Shown here one piece after another: positions 23,631 to 35,573 of a DNA stretch of 64,000 bases. Each line of letters starts with the position of its first letter. Position 1 is the stretch's first letter. The stretch covers positions 930,001-994,000 of the forward strand of contig JARFIW010000831.1 of assembly GCA_036346225.1 (NCBI GenBank), in the 5' to 3' direction. Below the pieces are notes generated by a model, which did no database searches, was not told the origin of the DNA, and was given only the letters and a program-made list of their open reading frames with translations. Position numbers and translations under genes: made by a program. The DNA is from Platerodrilus igneus (Eukaryota > Arthropoda > Insecta > Coleoptera > Lycidae).

Positions 23631-24252
23631 ATTTATAAAATGACACGGTCCCAACCCGGAACCATAAATATTTATAATGTGTCAGTTATATATGTAACAG
23701 GAATGCTAGAAAAATTTTCACGATCTTCAACCAGTTAGCCAATCCTTATTACAAAACAATTTTTCTTGTTTACACTACATCACTGAAGGCCTTCTCCAGA
23801 AGATAAAATGTAGACCCCGTTGCATTTGCCTACTTCTACGTTTTTTGAACACGCTCTATAATTTATACTTATAACTACTTTACGACCATAACCGTAACAA
23901 ATAATTTGTTGGAAGCTCTACAATTTTTACACAAGTGATCAAACTTTAACAATTCCAACAAATAAATTCTTTAATTTTTTATATTCAGGTGGACTTTCGG
24001 AAATTGTTTTGGAAGTATTTATCTTATCTTGATTGCGAAAACAAAAAGAAAATAATTTGTTTTTAAAAGAATGTGCTGAAATGAAGCATTTTTACTTGAA
24101 GACGGAACTTTATGACAAAACTATGACTTAGAATAATAATCAGCATAGCAAGAGCTGCCCCGTAGTGTTAGATTTGACTTCTCCTTTATAATAGTGGCTT
24201 CCTCCAATTTTTTGCATAACTTCGCTAAAGTATGAATATCCTCTACCTCTGT

Positions 24253-24790
24253 TTAAGATAAGATATGAAATATATTCTGGTAATAAGTTTTTCGAATCAG
24301 TCTAACTTTCGTACACTCTGCGGGTGCACTGCTAAATAAATTTCCATATGGCCCAAAGGTAACAATGGCTTCATTCCGTTTTTGTTCGCGATTTATTAAT
24401 TTCTTCTCAGATGTGTCGGTAAGAAATCTTTTCTCAAAGCAACTAATGACTTCCAATCTTTCAAAAAATATCCATCACTACGTAACCAAATTAAAGGACT
24501 ATTTTCGAACAATTCTGATGGGAAAATCATAAAGGTCTTGTTCAGTTACTTTACGGGAATGAGTTAAGTTTTTTACTCTTTCCAAAAAATTATACAATGG
24601 CCTAGAATCGCCAGAGAATTGTATTTCCCACGAAGCAATAGGAATCGGTGGTGCGAGAATGTCACTGAGTGCGCAGGTATACTAGCAGGTGATGGAAATG
24701 CAATAGAAAAATCACATAGCCTGTTAGGGCTTCCTTTTTTATTAACTTTTTCATAAAAATCAGCCCCTAATGTAAGTACTGAAACCAAAA
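24253..24790 (-). pseudogene. Ty3/gypsy-type gag capsid fragment
   Basis: Minus-strand frames read as a capsid: 'SWEIQFSGDSRPLYNFLERV' (about 24640-24580), a W-L-R-S-D-G.F..W..LVAL...FLP stretch (about 24500-24400), then 'REQKRNEAIVTF' and a terminal L/R..I..LITRIYF stretch. This order (W..FSG...L..FLERV / W..L...F / R.Q...E.+) is the hallmark of gypsy-type retrotransposon gag. At least two frameshifts and stops break it. No pol follows. It could be the internal domain partner of the tRNA-Lys-primed LTR units nearby (inference). Confidence 0.6.
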
Positions 24791-25143
24791 CTTTATTTTT
24801 AAATGTTCTACTTTCATCAAAATTGCATACTCTTAATAGGATAAATCAATCGGCACATAGCCCTTTTAAAAGAAGAATCAGATATATTGCCATCAAATTA
24901 AGATAAAATACTTTGAATTGATTCAATGCAGAAAGTTATTTCCTTAGATTCCTGTAGAAAATTTACATTATATTCTGCAAGATAAATAAGACAACCAGGT
25001 TTTATTGTTTCCTTGGTCAACAAACGATTTAAAATTTTTTGCTTTCTATACTTCTTGTTTTTAATCCATAATGTGATTCCTTTTTATGCAAACATGCTAC
25101 TTGAAATCTCTCCATGTCTTAAAATTATAAAAATTAAGAAAAT

Positions 25144-25760
25144 ATGACACACACTATCTATCAAATAAAAGCCAAACTAAAGTTAAGGAAAGGATATAGC
25201 GCTGGCAGAATCTTTAATCAGATATGGACTGAGGCTTGGGGTTTCGCTAGCGATGTATATTTGAAGAAAATAGATGTAGTTCAAAGACAGCTACTTAAAA
25301 TAGTATGCAATGCAAAGTCGGGGTCAACCTTGAGAAACTTATTATGTAGGTGTGAACTGATAAGTACAAAGGGATTATTTTATTATAAAATAATCCTAGA
25401 AAGTCTTTTAAAGGAAAACTTTTTAGAAAAAAGAGACGATGGCCACGGATTGAGAAGTCAAAGATATATTGTCCCGCGGACATTTAATAGATATGGTGAA
25501 AACAACCTTTCCTATCTGGTGCCTAAACTTTTAAATGAACTACCGAACGAAATTAAAACTGTTGCCAATATGCGTAAGCTAAAGCAAGACCTAAAATTTT
25601 TTTTAAACAATAAATATACATAGATTGATAGGTTAAATTAATCCACTCATCCAATGAAAATATTAGTTATAATTATTCAAGGCGGGGCAAATGCTGGTGT
25701 ATACTTACAGAGGGTTGAGCCAATATTAATGATGATGTATGTAAATAAATAAATAAATAG
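25144..25760 (+). pseudogene. CR1-like LINE, C-terminal ORF end and 3' UTR
   Basis: A 159-residue open frame reads like the C-terminal region after the RT in CR1/jockey-type LINEs: an 'EAWGFASDVYLKKIDVVQRQLLKIV' block followed by a terminal 'VPRTFNRYGENNLSYLVPKLLNELPNEIK' block. The stop at 25621 is followed by a ~110 bp 3' UTR ending in (AAAT)n (25742-25760), a typical 3' tail. The RT palm and endonuclease are absent, so this is a 5'-truncated insertion; the start Met is probably incidental. The frame is unbroken, which suggests a fairly young copy. Confidence 0.7.
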
Positions 25761-26795
25761 GGTTACGATATGTTTTTAGTTTTAGTTCTTAGATTTAGTT
25801 TTCTAGTTACTGGCCATTAGTTGTACTTTTTGTAGTTTTTAAGTTAATATCTTATTTTTAATTTTTCAGTCTTTAGCTTTGGGTTTTTATACCTTGGCTT
25901 CTATTTCATAGTTTTTATAAAAATTATTGTTACAGAAAACTAAACAATTGTAAATATGGCTAAAACATATGTATAACTTATATATATTAAAATGTATATA
26001 ACACCTTGACAAGCAACCTAGGTTGCTTAAGGTGAATTAGGTGTATTAATGGAAAAATAAAGATTTATTATTTGTTTATTATTTATTATTATGATTCCTA
26101 AATAATTTTCAAAGCGTCGAACTACTTATTCCAAAGGATTAATTCCAAAAAACTATTTTTTAAATGTACAAGCTAAGACCAAAATCAAACTAGGTCTGTC
26201 AAAGTTAAGACAAATTAGGTTTGCGTTATCTACGATGAAAATTGTGCAAGACGTTGTCTAGCTAACAAAGTCCTTTAAAGGTCAAAACCAAGAAAGTTAT
26301 AGACAAAAATAAATCGAGATAAATAAACCAAACGACACCGCATGCGTTGATTGACAATAATTGAAAATATTCTACTTCAGATTTCAGTTGAAACTAGATT
26401 AATCAATCAATACAAGATGAATTAAACTTCGTCTCTATATTGCTGATTGCTAGAGTTACCTTGCTGTGCAGGTGTAAGAGATTTTTTTGTATCAGTCCCC
26501 GCTGCGAGGCATCAGTGAAAGACTTTTGTCCTGTGTTGAAATTAGAAAACTTTACTGGAACAAAAAGTTCAAGATACTATTGCCCGCAGACGACTGATGG
26601 AATATGTCTTAACTTCAATTTAGCGTTTGAGCGTCAAGTAGGAGGATCAAGGAATCATTAAACGAGGATGTTGAAAAAGTTGAGTTTTGCCACACCTAAA
26701 CATATTAAAATAAATAGCTAATTTAGGTATGGTGCAAGCACCCTAGGATTACGTACCGTATTGTCAACCAATAATCATAAACATGCGGGTTATAT
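25761..26795. other. AT-rich stretch; possible second LINE 3' end
   Basis: Around 26010-26095 a 14 bp palindrome (GCAACCTAGGTTGC) is followed by AATAAAGATTTATTATTTG and repeats of TTATT, resembling a retroelement 3' end. No other feature can be supported. Confidence 0.3.
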
Positions 26796-26970
26796 CTGAT
26801 CATCATCGTTAGGTCCTAGAACTGGTTGGACGCGTACCCTCATTGTTTCCTATTCTGAACTAACCTACAGATTTTCCTGAAATTTTCACAGACTGCATCT
26901 ATCACTATCTGTGTGCTAAAGTCTGATCTCGGTCTACCTCTACCGCTCTTTTCCTATCTCTGCTTATAGT
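26796..26970 (-). repeat. dispersed repeat, copy 2 (inverted partner at 0.9 kb)
   Basis: Reverse-complement match of 889-1050, with the same block order. Confidence 0.5.
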
Positions 26971-29904
26971 TATATCTGAAAGAAACACAATTTATTGAAA
27001 TGCAAACACGAGACCGCAACTTGGTTTCAGAATTCAAAACAAAACAAAGAGTAAAAGATACTGAACCCAAAGAAGATACTAAATCCTTGTTACTTAAAAC
27101 TTTCTAACTTTTACTCATAATAAAACACCACTCTGCGTTAGGTAGGAATACTTCTATAAATATTGGTATCCACTTAAATCACCAAACGTATAGTTTGCAA
27201 ATAAAAATTTTGTAGCCAGTTATGCATATAATTGTAAATTAAATATTCAACAACAAAAACAATTAGACATCAAAGTAGTAATTTAAATAATTGACCTTAT
27301 TTTTGAACTTAAAGGGTTAGAGCTAAATATCTATTCAAACCACTTTTTATGTATGTACAAAACTTTTTATAATGGCGTTCAGTATGTTAGAATACTTCCT
27401 AACTACTGTTATTAAGACATCAGTTTCTTAAAGTTTTAACATCTAACAACTAGAAAGGTTTTTTTGTAAATGTCTCACAAAATTATTTCTAAAGCAGGCT
27501 CAAAAATATTAGCATTTTCATTTATGAATGCTAACAAAAAACTAGTTTAAATTATATATACATATGTACAAAAGATGTTTAGTTTGAAGAACATTTTTTA
27601 CCAAAGGTATGACTACTTATTTTTATGGAGCACAATAAGATCCCAGACGGATGCGTCTCCAAAGTGTTATCATAATTTATCCTGTAACTAATAGATTTAG
27701 AAATATATCCTAAAAATAGTTTTGGCCTTCAGACAGCAGTCGATTCGACGGGAACTGGCTCGCCCTTAATTTGCCGTATCTCAAAAAGATACTCACCACG
27801 TGATTCCCTATATTTGAAAACCACCTACTATTACGTAACTGTCACACAAATAAAAATAATCCCTAATCGATATGATCGCATGTCACTTAAGACCTCTAAA
27901 GATTGCTAACGACCTACGATTGAGAAACCTCAACAACAAAAATAATTAGTCACAAAAACTCGCGTCAATCACTTTACTTGCTAGTATGACTAACCCCATA
28001 AGAGTATCATCTAAACGAACCTTCAAACTATTCCAACCTACCAAAGATTGCATGAGCATCTTCTAGCTCAACAATCAGAGAAAATTTAACAAAATATTTT
28101 CATCTAATTGTTTTTATACGTAAAAAGAATCTCAGTACAACTTTTAACAAATATGTAACCCTAAACATAAATAAGCGCGAAATGCCTATCAGCGTGTAAC
28201 ATTAGAATATATACAGCATAGGGTGTGTGACGCTACAAAACAACAAAACACAGGGACGTACTCGATATAGTTCAATACTAATCACAAAAGAGGAAAGGCC
28301 AAATAATACCTTTTCGGGTAGTCGGAGTCAACAGCTTCCATATGCCCTGGACCAACCCAGTACTGAGGCCGGGGTGGGGTAGACCATAAACAACCAGCCA
28401 AATGAGCGCCACCTAAATCTATAACAGCTGTACTCCGACGGGACTGAAATAGGAAATCCTCACGCTTACCTGTAACACCCAAATCAGCAAAAATTCTCCT
28501 CACACCTCACACTCGAGTAATACAAAACTATCTTTTACATACAGTATTGACACTTTACTACAAACATATAATATATTTATAACAACAGTAAACATATAAA
28601 AAGGCTCCAATTACCCACCCACTTGTTATGGTGTAATTTCCAATAAACAAACAGCAAATAAGCTGATTGTATAACTCTTACTGCTACTTTTACTATTATC
28701 TTTAACGCAATTCAGCCAACCTATTGAAACAAATCTGCGCCAAGATGGCAGAACAGAATGACTATTAAATAATGTTAAGGGTGGTATACCAGGATCCTCG
28801 TAGATTGACCCTTGAACGCTGAGGGCATTGGTATAAACTATAATTATACCTATAATGATCGGTGCATTGGCTAAACTTCACACACGTGTTAAAATTGTGA
28901 ATAATGTAAATTACAAATTAGTAAATCTGAACCCACCCTATAATAAATGTGTAAACAAAACAGTCTTCATTAAAGTGTTATTAAATGTAAAAAAGAAAAA
29001 ATCTTCAACAAGCAATATCAACCAGACGGTTGCAGTAGAAAATTAAATGTGGAACGACTCACCCACAGCTGCACTAGTCGTTGTAAGCTGATCTTAGCAT
29101 AAGCCAACTAAGGGTTGCGACGGCAAAATAACGACTGGAGCTATTATTGGGGCTAAACTGAAAACTGCAGATCGAGACTGAAAACTGCAAACTGGGATTT
29201 GAAGACTTAGAACTTGGAACTTGGCACTTGGAACTTGGAACTTGGAACTTGGAACCCTAAAATTTATAACCTATAACTTCCATTAATATATTCACGACTT
29301 CTTACCGGTCAATTCCGGGTCCAGTACAAAACAACAAACGAAAAATGTACAAGTGGTCACCAAATACAACGGTCGAGGATTCACTTTAGATCTACAATAG
29401 CATAAAAGTTATCTATTTGAAAAATTCTTCGATACTTACGAATCGCCGAAATCCCAATAAGGAAATAAGAAAATTATTTCAAATCACAACGAAATAATTT
29501 CCTTCAATTAATCCGCCAAAACCCTTTCAATAAAGGAGGAAATACAACGTTCCAACGGCGTAATTAAAATTGCTCGATTCGAATCAAGAGTGTAATCAAG
29601 AGTATTGTGTTGAGACCATCAAGCTAGTCCGGGAACCGGTACCTGATAACACGGCGTGCTATCACTATTCGAATTCATACAATCTAATTTGGAAAGAATA
29701 TACTTTTGAAGTACACTGCTAAATGCAAATGTCGTTATGAAAATTACGACCGTAACAGGTGACAATACAATGTTATCCATTATAGATCTTAGAATTTAGA
29801 AACTGAGTCTAGGAATAACACAATAATCTACTATTCTAACATTTTATTTAAGTACTTTAACTTCAGTATCTACAGATGACATACCAATGAGCTGTTCTAG
29901 AACC
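26971..29904. other. AT-rich stretch with LTR-like debris and an orphan GC-rich ORF
   Basis: A GC-richer island at 28282-28503 (minus) encodes a 73-residue frame (with 'VTGKREDFLFQSRRSTAVIDLGG') of no recognised family. It contains a good splice-donor look-alike (ACAG|GTAAGC near 28470). A heptamer array (AACTTGG)n lies at about 29208-29262. A GACTCACC block at 29055 recalls 22249. No intact element can be delimited. Confidence 0.35.
29208..29262. repeat. (AACTTGG)n heptamer array
   Basis: About seven copies of AACTTGG or a close variant. Confidence 0.9.
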
Positions 29905-29911
29905 TTATATA

Positions 29912-29961
<50 letters not shown>
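29905..29961. repeat. (TA)n microsatellite
   Basis: TA repeat abutting the 3' end of the minus-strand unit B2. Confidence 0.95.
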
Positions 29962-29964
<3 letters not shown>

Positions 29965-31744
29965 AGGAAATGCCCCACAATTGGTGTGCAATTTTTATTG
30001 ATATGATAGCCCCTTTACAAGCCCCACGATTGTGCGTTATCAAAATTGCTGTGATATTTTCCTTACAAGCCCCACGTAGGTGTGAAATTATAATTGCTAT
30101 TAAATAACCTTTTTGGATTTTAAGCCCCTACGATGGGTGTCATTAATATTGATATGAAATGCCTATTGTACGACGATAAAGATTGTTTAACCCTTTCTCT
30201 TTCTACTGTTTAAATAAATTTAAATGAATCTAAAGATTACACAATATAATGATTGATAATAATATGTACAGTTTTATATAAATTCAAAATTTAGCTCCTG
30301 AATAGAACATTAACATTTACCAAATTTATGGTTTCCTGAAAGCCAGCAAAAATATCTTTTTAATTACATTTAAGTACCTACGAACCTTCTAAGATGCTTT
30401 CCCTGTTTTCAAATTCTCAAATAACATTTTTGTTGATTCTTACAGACATACAATATATATAGCAAATATTAAAATAGAAACAGTCTTTAACTAATAAATA
30501 TTTAAGATCGCTAACCTGCATTTTCTTTCCTTGTCTCTGGAATTGCCTCAGAGTATCTGTGTTCAGCATCCCTTGCTACACTCGTTCTACTTATTGCTTG
30601 TAGTTTTTCTCGGATTTCATGTGTCCTTACTTTTGTTTTATTGGTCGTATTTTCAGACGTATTTTTATATTTTCCTTTTAGAGGTAATTTAGAAATATAT
30701 TCAGATATTTAATTTAGATGTGGTACGATATTGACTTAGATCTGTATCAAGATATTGATTTAGAGCAGTGTCTAAAAATTGACTTAGAGCCCTGAATTGT
30801 AAAGTATTAGAATAAATTTTATTTAATACTTTAACTTACGTCTATCTGTAGAGCGGCTATTATTCGTTGCACAAATTTGGCACTTTGAAATTTTTACTTA
30901 TACTAAATTATAAATTTTTTACTAATTAATACTGTCACGTAAATTTGTACTGTATACTGACGTAATTTGTGCCTTGTTATAGATGAACTAAATGTTTATT
31001 CATTCCCCATTGTATTTACAAGCCCTCCTATCAATGCTTTAATTGATGCACGTCGCGTGTTTATTGATAATCTCCGCCTATCTCTATAGTACCTTGGTAA
31101 TTCTTAAATTCCCTGGCTTTAATTGCTGTTCCTATCATCCATCCCACACGTAGACATTCAATATATCATAGCATCTTCTTAGAATTTTCAAATATTGCTC
31201 TCATTTTGTCACATATTTTATATTTGTCGTTTAAAAGTCCAAAACTTATCGTACAATTAACCGTCTGGTGTGTATTTGTTATTAAAATATTTTGGTTTTC
31301 TAAACAAATGTACTATTTCTAGTCACATATTTAATGACGTATTAGAATGCGTTTACTTATACATGCGTTGATATTTTCGACGAAATTATTAAATATCTAG
31401 AATGCCAGTTTATATATCTTTCTCGATAATGTATTTATATTGATGCAATTGGTTGCGTTTAAAGCCTTATCTTCACTCGTAAATTATACTTAAAACATTT
31501 TACACGACATAAGTATTATAATTTTAGCTAAATGGTATCGGATTATTGCAAAATGAGCTACTTTCTTATGCATTAAATTATACATACTATACATACAGTG
31601 TGCTCGCAATTGACTTTTTCTATAATAGTAGATTTACTCCTATAATAGATGGAATTATTTGATTTTATTGAAGTTAAAATTATCTATATCTATGCTACGA
31701 CCCTTAAGACTTAATCTACCCTTAAACTACTCTCTTATCATAGC
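29962..31744 (-). mobile_element. LTR-like unit B2 (probable solo LTR)
   Basis: Read on the minus strand it starts at a TA tract (GCTATGATAAG, 31744) and parallels unit B1 in order: 'GGAGTAAAT.TACTAT', 'GCGAGCACAC', 'ATAAGAAAG.AGCT.. TTTTGCAATAATC', 'GGCATTCTAG'. It then has a variable minisatellite (about 30800-30710), the 'CTGAGGCAATTCC' block (about 30560), and four PBS-like modules before the TA tract at 29961. It lies head-to-head with unit C, the two sharing a 16 bp TA core. Confidence 0.55.
29972..30175 (-). repeat. iterated LTR-end + PBS-like modules (B2), four copies
   Basis: Period about 50 bp on the minus strand: TATCANA.CAAT, AT-rich spacer, then CACCCATCGTAGGGGC / CACCTACGTGGGGC / GCACAATCGTGGGGC / CACCAATTGTGGGGC. 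The 3' half (GTGGGGC) is best kept, matching the 3' half of the tRNA-Lys PBS. Confidence 0.6.
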
Positions 31745-31760
31745 TATATATATATATATA
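31745..31760. repeat. short (TA)n core between head-to-head LTR units
   Basis: Sixteen bases of TA repeat separate units B2 (minus) and C (plus). Confidence 0.9.
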
Positions 31761-33612
31761 TTGCTGTGATAAGGGGTTGTTTAGGGGTGAATTGAGTAGC
31801 AAGGGTCGTGTAGTAACCATAAATTGCGATAGGAAGCAGAAAACTGCATTTATTTAGCAGAAAATTAAGTAATTCGTATATTATGTAAATAGCAAGCATT
31901 TAACACCCTGTATATAGACCATAATTAGTTTTAAGCGATGCAAGTAAACATATCTTATAACAATAGAACGCGTATTTAGCAGAAAAATAGGTAATTCATA
32001 CATTATGTAAATAGCAAGTATTTAACACTCTGTATATAAACCGTTATTAATTTTAAGTAATGCAAGTAAGAATATCTTTCAACAAAAGTACGCGTATTTA
32101 GAAGAAAGGATAGCACATGTAATTAAACACGCGTTGAGAAGTGTTCTAATTAGTTATAAAACAAATACGAAGATAAGAGATAAAACCTAACAAAGCTTTA
32201 TGTAATTACGGTGAAATAATAAACATTTTTGATAAGAAAACGCAGTTTCAAACACGCATAAAACTACATAAACGAAAATAGCATTGAAGTTACATCATTT
32301 ATTTTGTTCAATGATTCAAAAGGCGATATCTATACAAAACAACGTCTGGCAAAGATAACAAGGAATCTATAGCAAATAGATATTACATGGAAAACCGAAT
32401 AAATTATATCAGAAAATGCAGGGAATATTAAAGATCTGGTTGGTTGAGATATCTGCAAGACTGTTTGAAAACCCAGCCCACATGTAAGCGGAAACAGCCT
32501 ATATAATACAGACGAGTCAGTTTTAAACTCAGGCAGGGCAAAGCTGCCTCTGTGCTAATCAGAAAGTCACGCGTAATTTAAATATAATAAAATATTAAGT
32601 GTATGTTATAGTGACAATAAGTGCAACGATTAAGAAAACTTCTTTTGCCGTTTAACGGCTTCCAATGTTGATGATATAATATTTCGAATGGTGGTACGTT
32701 TCATACTTCAAATTTGTAGTGTAATTTGTATCTGCGATAATAATAATTCGAATGTTGATAACAATAATTCAAATTTGTGGTGTAAATCAAGTCTGCGTTG
32801 ATAATAATTCGAATCTGTGATATAACATTTCAAATTGGTGAAGTATTTCTTAACATTTCAAGTTGCAATAATTCAAGTATGCGTCGATAAGATAATTCAA
32901 ATCTGGGTCAATATAATATTTCAAATCAGCGTCGACAATTATATTTTGGTACAATTCTGGTACAATTTTGAGTTGCGAGATCCAAGGCATATAAATTAAA
33001 GAAGCACGAAGTAATTTTTGGGAAACGAGGGGTGACTGTACTCAAACACTGGTTCAACGAAGGAAGACAACAAAGGGGTGTTGATCCACAACCCGAACAA
33101 GCTGTAGCAGGTCAGATCTATTTAATTTTAAGATATTTTTCTATTTAAATTTCAATACTGAATTTACTCAATTTATATAAAAAGTGTAACGAAGTCAACA
33201 ACAAACATTGCACACGTTAAATTTATGTAATATATCATAAAGGGGTCTAGAACGTTTCAGGTTTCTTTGGTATAAACCTATAGTTTTTGGTGACTTTAGA
33301 TTGAATTCAAAGTATATAAATTTTGGGATAAATGATACAAATGATATTGATCGTTTGAAGGGTGCATTTAAATATTTATCAATTCAAAACTTGTAAATAA
33401 CATTTCTTTTCATTATATGAAATTAGTTGACTTCTTTTTATAAATTCGAACAAATAGGTAGTCATAAAAGGGCGGAGAAGAGCACTCTGTGTAGATTGAA
33501 GAGGGCTAGCCGTGGCAAAATAGTAAAATTAGTAAGATTAAATTTGGTTTGAGAACACAGAGCGGTGGAGTTAAGTAAAAACGTCATTACACCGAGTACG
33601 GCGTTATCATAT

Positions 33613-33614
<2 letters not shown>
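31761..33614 (+). mobile_element. LTR-like unit C (probable solo LTR)
   Basis: It starts TTGCTGTGATAAGGGG and ends TATCATATCAA against (TA)n, giving imperfect inverted termini. TATATAAT lies at 32500-32507. A tandem duplication of 122 bp units covers 31851-32094, with the start of a third. A minisatellite of 'GATAATAATTCGAATGTT'-like units spans about 32690-32950, and the 'GGGGTGTTGATCCA' block is at 33076. Only one weak PBS-like module (CATTACACCGAGTACGG) precedes the 3' end. No coding potential. Confidence 0.5.
31851..32094 (+). repeat. 122 bp tandem duplication inside unit C
   Basis: TATTTAGCAG starts at 31851 and 31973, and TATTTAGAAG at 32095. Intervening sequence is colinear with scattered substitutions. 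Confidence 0.85.

Positions 33615-33651
<37 letters not shown>
33615..33651. repeat. (TA)n microsatellite, left flank of PLE1
   Basis: TA repeat between unit C and the Penelope compound element; a matching tract lies at the right end (38929-38972). Confidence 0.95.
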
Positions 33652-33654
<3 letters not shown>

Positions 33655-33762
33655 GATTCTTTGTTTCTGGACGTTATTAATATTAAATTAAGATTCGATT
33701 TTGGGTTTTACTTCGTCCAAATGTCATAAATTAATCAAAATATGCCAAAGTCATTTATTAAT

Positions 33763-33803
33763 AACTGACGTTTCGGAAAGTATGTTTCCTTACACTTAGT
33801 TCT
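33763..33803 (-). ncRNA. hammerhead-like motif in PLE1 pseudo-LTR (left)
   Basis: Same motif as 35723-35766 in opposite orientation; see that entry. Confidence 0.35.
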
Positions 33804-34117
33804 ATAATTAAATAGTTAACATATTTGGAGAATTTCTTAAATCTATACTTACATTTATTAAACTATTGGTTTTTATGAAATTTTGTGATGAATGAAATTT
33901 GTGTTGGTTTTGTTTTGTTTTACTAACTACGTTATTAATACTAAAAATTACAGAAGTGTCAATTACAAATAAGAAAATAAAATTTTAAAAAATTAAAGAT
34001 GTTGTTACTTATAAATTATATAAAATTATGATAATCTACTGAAACATTATAATTAATAAAAATATTATCATTTATATACAGTTGTATATTACGTTCTAAT
34101 GTGTTTGTATGTGTGCA

Positions 34118-34130
34118 TGTGTGGTGTGTG

Positions 34131-34162
<32 letters not shown>

Positions 34163-34268
34163 TGCGTGTGTGTGTGTGTGCGTGTGTGTGTGTGTTTGAG
34201 TTATTTATACATGTAAAATAAATTATAATGTATGTGTGTATGCATTTGTGTGTGTGTGTGTGTATGTT
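34118..34268. repeat. (TG)n/(CG) microsatellite in PLE1 3' UTR
   Basis: TG-rich runs with interspersed CGTG repeats; the inverted arm has the matching (CA)n at 38361-38491. Confidence 0.9.
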
Positions 34269-35573
34269 AATTTTAGACTGCTTTAATCAGTTTAAATGGT
34301 GTTTATTACTTTTTATTTAAGGAGAATAAAAATGCATAACTTTTGTGTAGGTTATCTATGTCATTTTTAAAATTAATTGTATTGATTTGTTTTTGGATAT
34401 GATAACTTTCTAGAAATAATCTGTTTTTGTATATACTTTCTGTATCTAATATTTTTGTGTTGTCAAAATCTGCTTGGTGTTGATATGCATTTAAATGTAT
34501 AGTTAGGGCGCATGATTTTTTGTTTAATTTTTGATCACTTTTATGTTGTATTATTCTGTTCTTCAGCCACTGTTTCGATTGTCCTATATATTGTTTATTG
34601 CAGCTACAGGGGATGCTGTATATGGTATTGCTTTTAGTGATTTTGGGATATTGTCTTTGGTCCTGGTAAATATGTTCTTAATGCTATTTTCATATTTAGT
34701 CGAAATTTTTATTTGTGGAGTTTCTAATAGTTTTATTAAAGATGGTGTTAGTTGTTGTATGTATGGAAGTGTTTTGTATTTGTTAAGTTCGGTTCCTATG
34801 TGTTTATCTGGATGTATTTGTTTAGTTTGAAAAATTAGTTTATTTGTTAAAGATTTAGGATATCCATTGTTTAGTAAAGTTTTTGTAGTTGTTTAAGATT
34901 AGTTGTAAGAAAAATGGGGTCGGAAATTTTAAAATTCTGTTTTTAAAGTTAGGGCAGTATTTATTTTATGTCTGAAAGTATGATTTGAGTGAAAATTGAG
35001 ATAGCGGCCTGAATTTGTTGGTTTTTTGTATGAATCAAATATAAGTTTATTGTTGGAATCTCTAATGACGATGGTATCTAAAAAACTTAGTTTTCTGTTG
35101 GTTTCTGTTTCTGTAGTAAACTGAAGTTTTGGATGGAAATTGTTGAATGCTATAGTAGTTTCTTCGATTTTGTCTTTTGGGATAGAGCAAATTATGTCAT
35201 CTACGTATTTTACGATGAAATCTAGTTTGAAGGGTAACTGTGGTTTTATGGTGTCGATAACATTGTCCATTACTAATTGAGCAAGTATTGGTGAGATCGG
35301 GGAACCCATGGGTGTACCAGATACTTGTAGATAAAAATTATTTTGAAATGTAAAATGTGTGTTGTTAATTACCAAATATATACTACTGATGAACAGATCA
35401 AGTGAAAAGTTACAATGTTTTTAATAGTACTCCACTTTTCTTTTAAGATGTTGATAACTAAATCTGTTGGTATGTTAGTGAATAAAGATTTGACATCTAA
35501 TGATATTAGAATAAATTCGTTTGGGATAGTATATAGTTTATAACATTCGACAAATGTGAAGGAATCTTTGATA

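Larger units (their letters stand above)
23204..23687. mobile_element. Penelope-derived inverted repeat with 12 bp target duplication
   Basis: The 12-mer AATGTGTCAGTT occurs at 23204-23215 and 23676-23687, bracketing an element of about 460 bp. The terminal ~105 bp are inverted (left 23248-23350, right 23577-23675; both contain 'CATAAATATTTATGGTTCCG'-type ends). Each arm carries a hammerhead-type motif. The centre holds AATA-rich repeats and a short palindrome (23412-23450). No ORF. I infer a non-autonomous element moved by a Penelope-like enzyme. Confidence 0.7.

Noticed and set aside
26440..26661. Possible C-terminal hAT transposase dimerisation region ('SVPAA' and 'SERLLS' in different frames)
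   Set aside because: Too short, needs several frame changes, and no other hAT motif is nearby.
31851..32094. CRISPR-like or satellite array
   Set aside because: Just two 122 bp direct copies in a eukaryotic LTR-like unit; no spacer structure.
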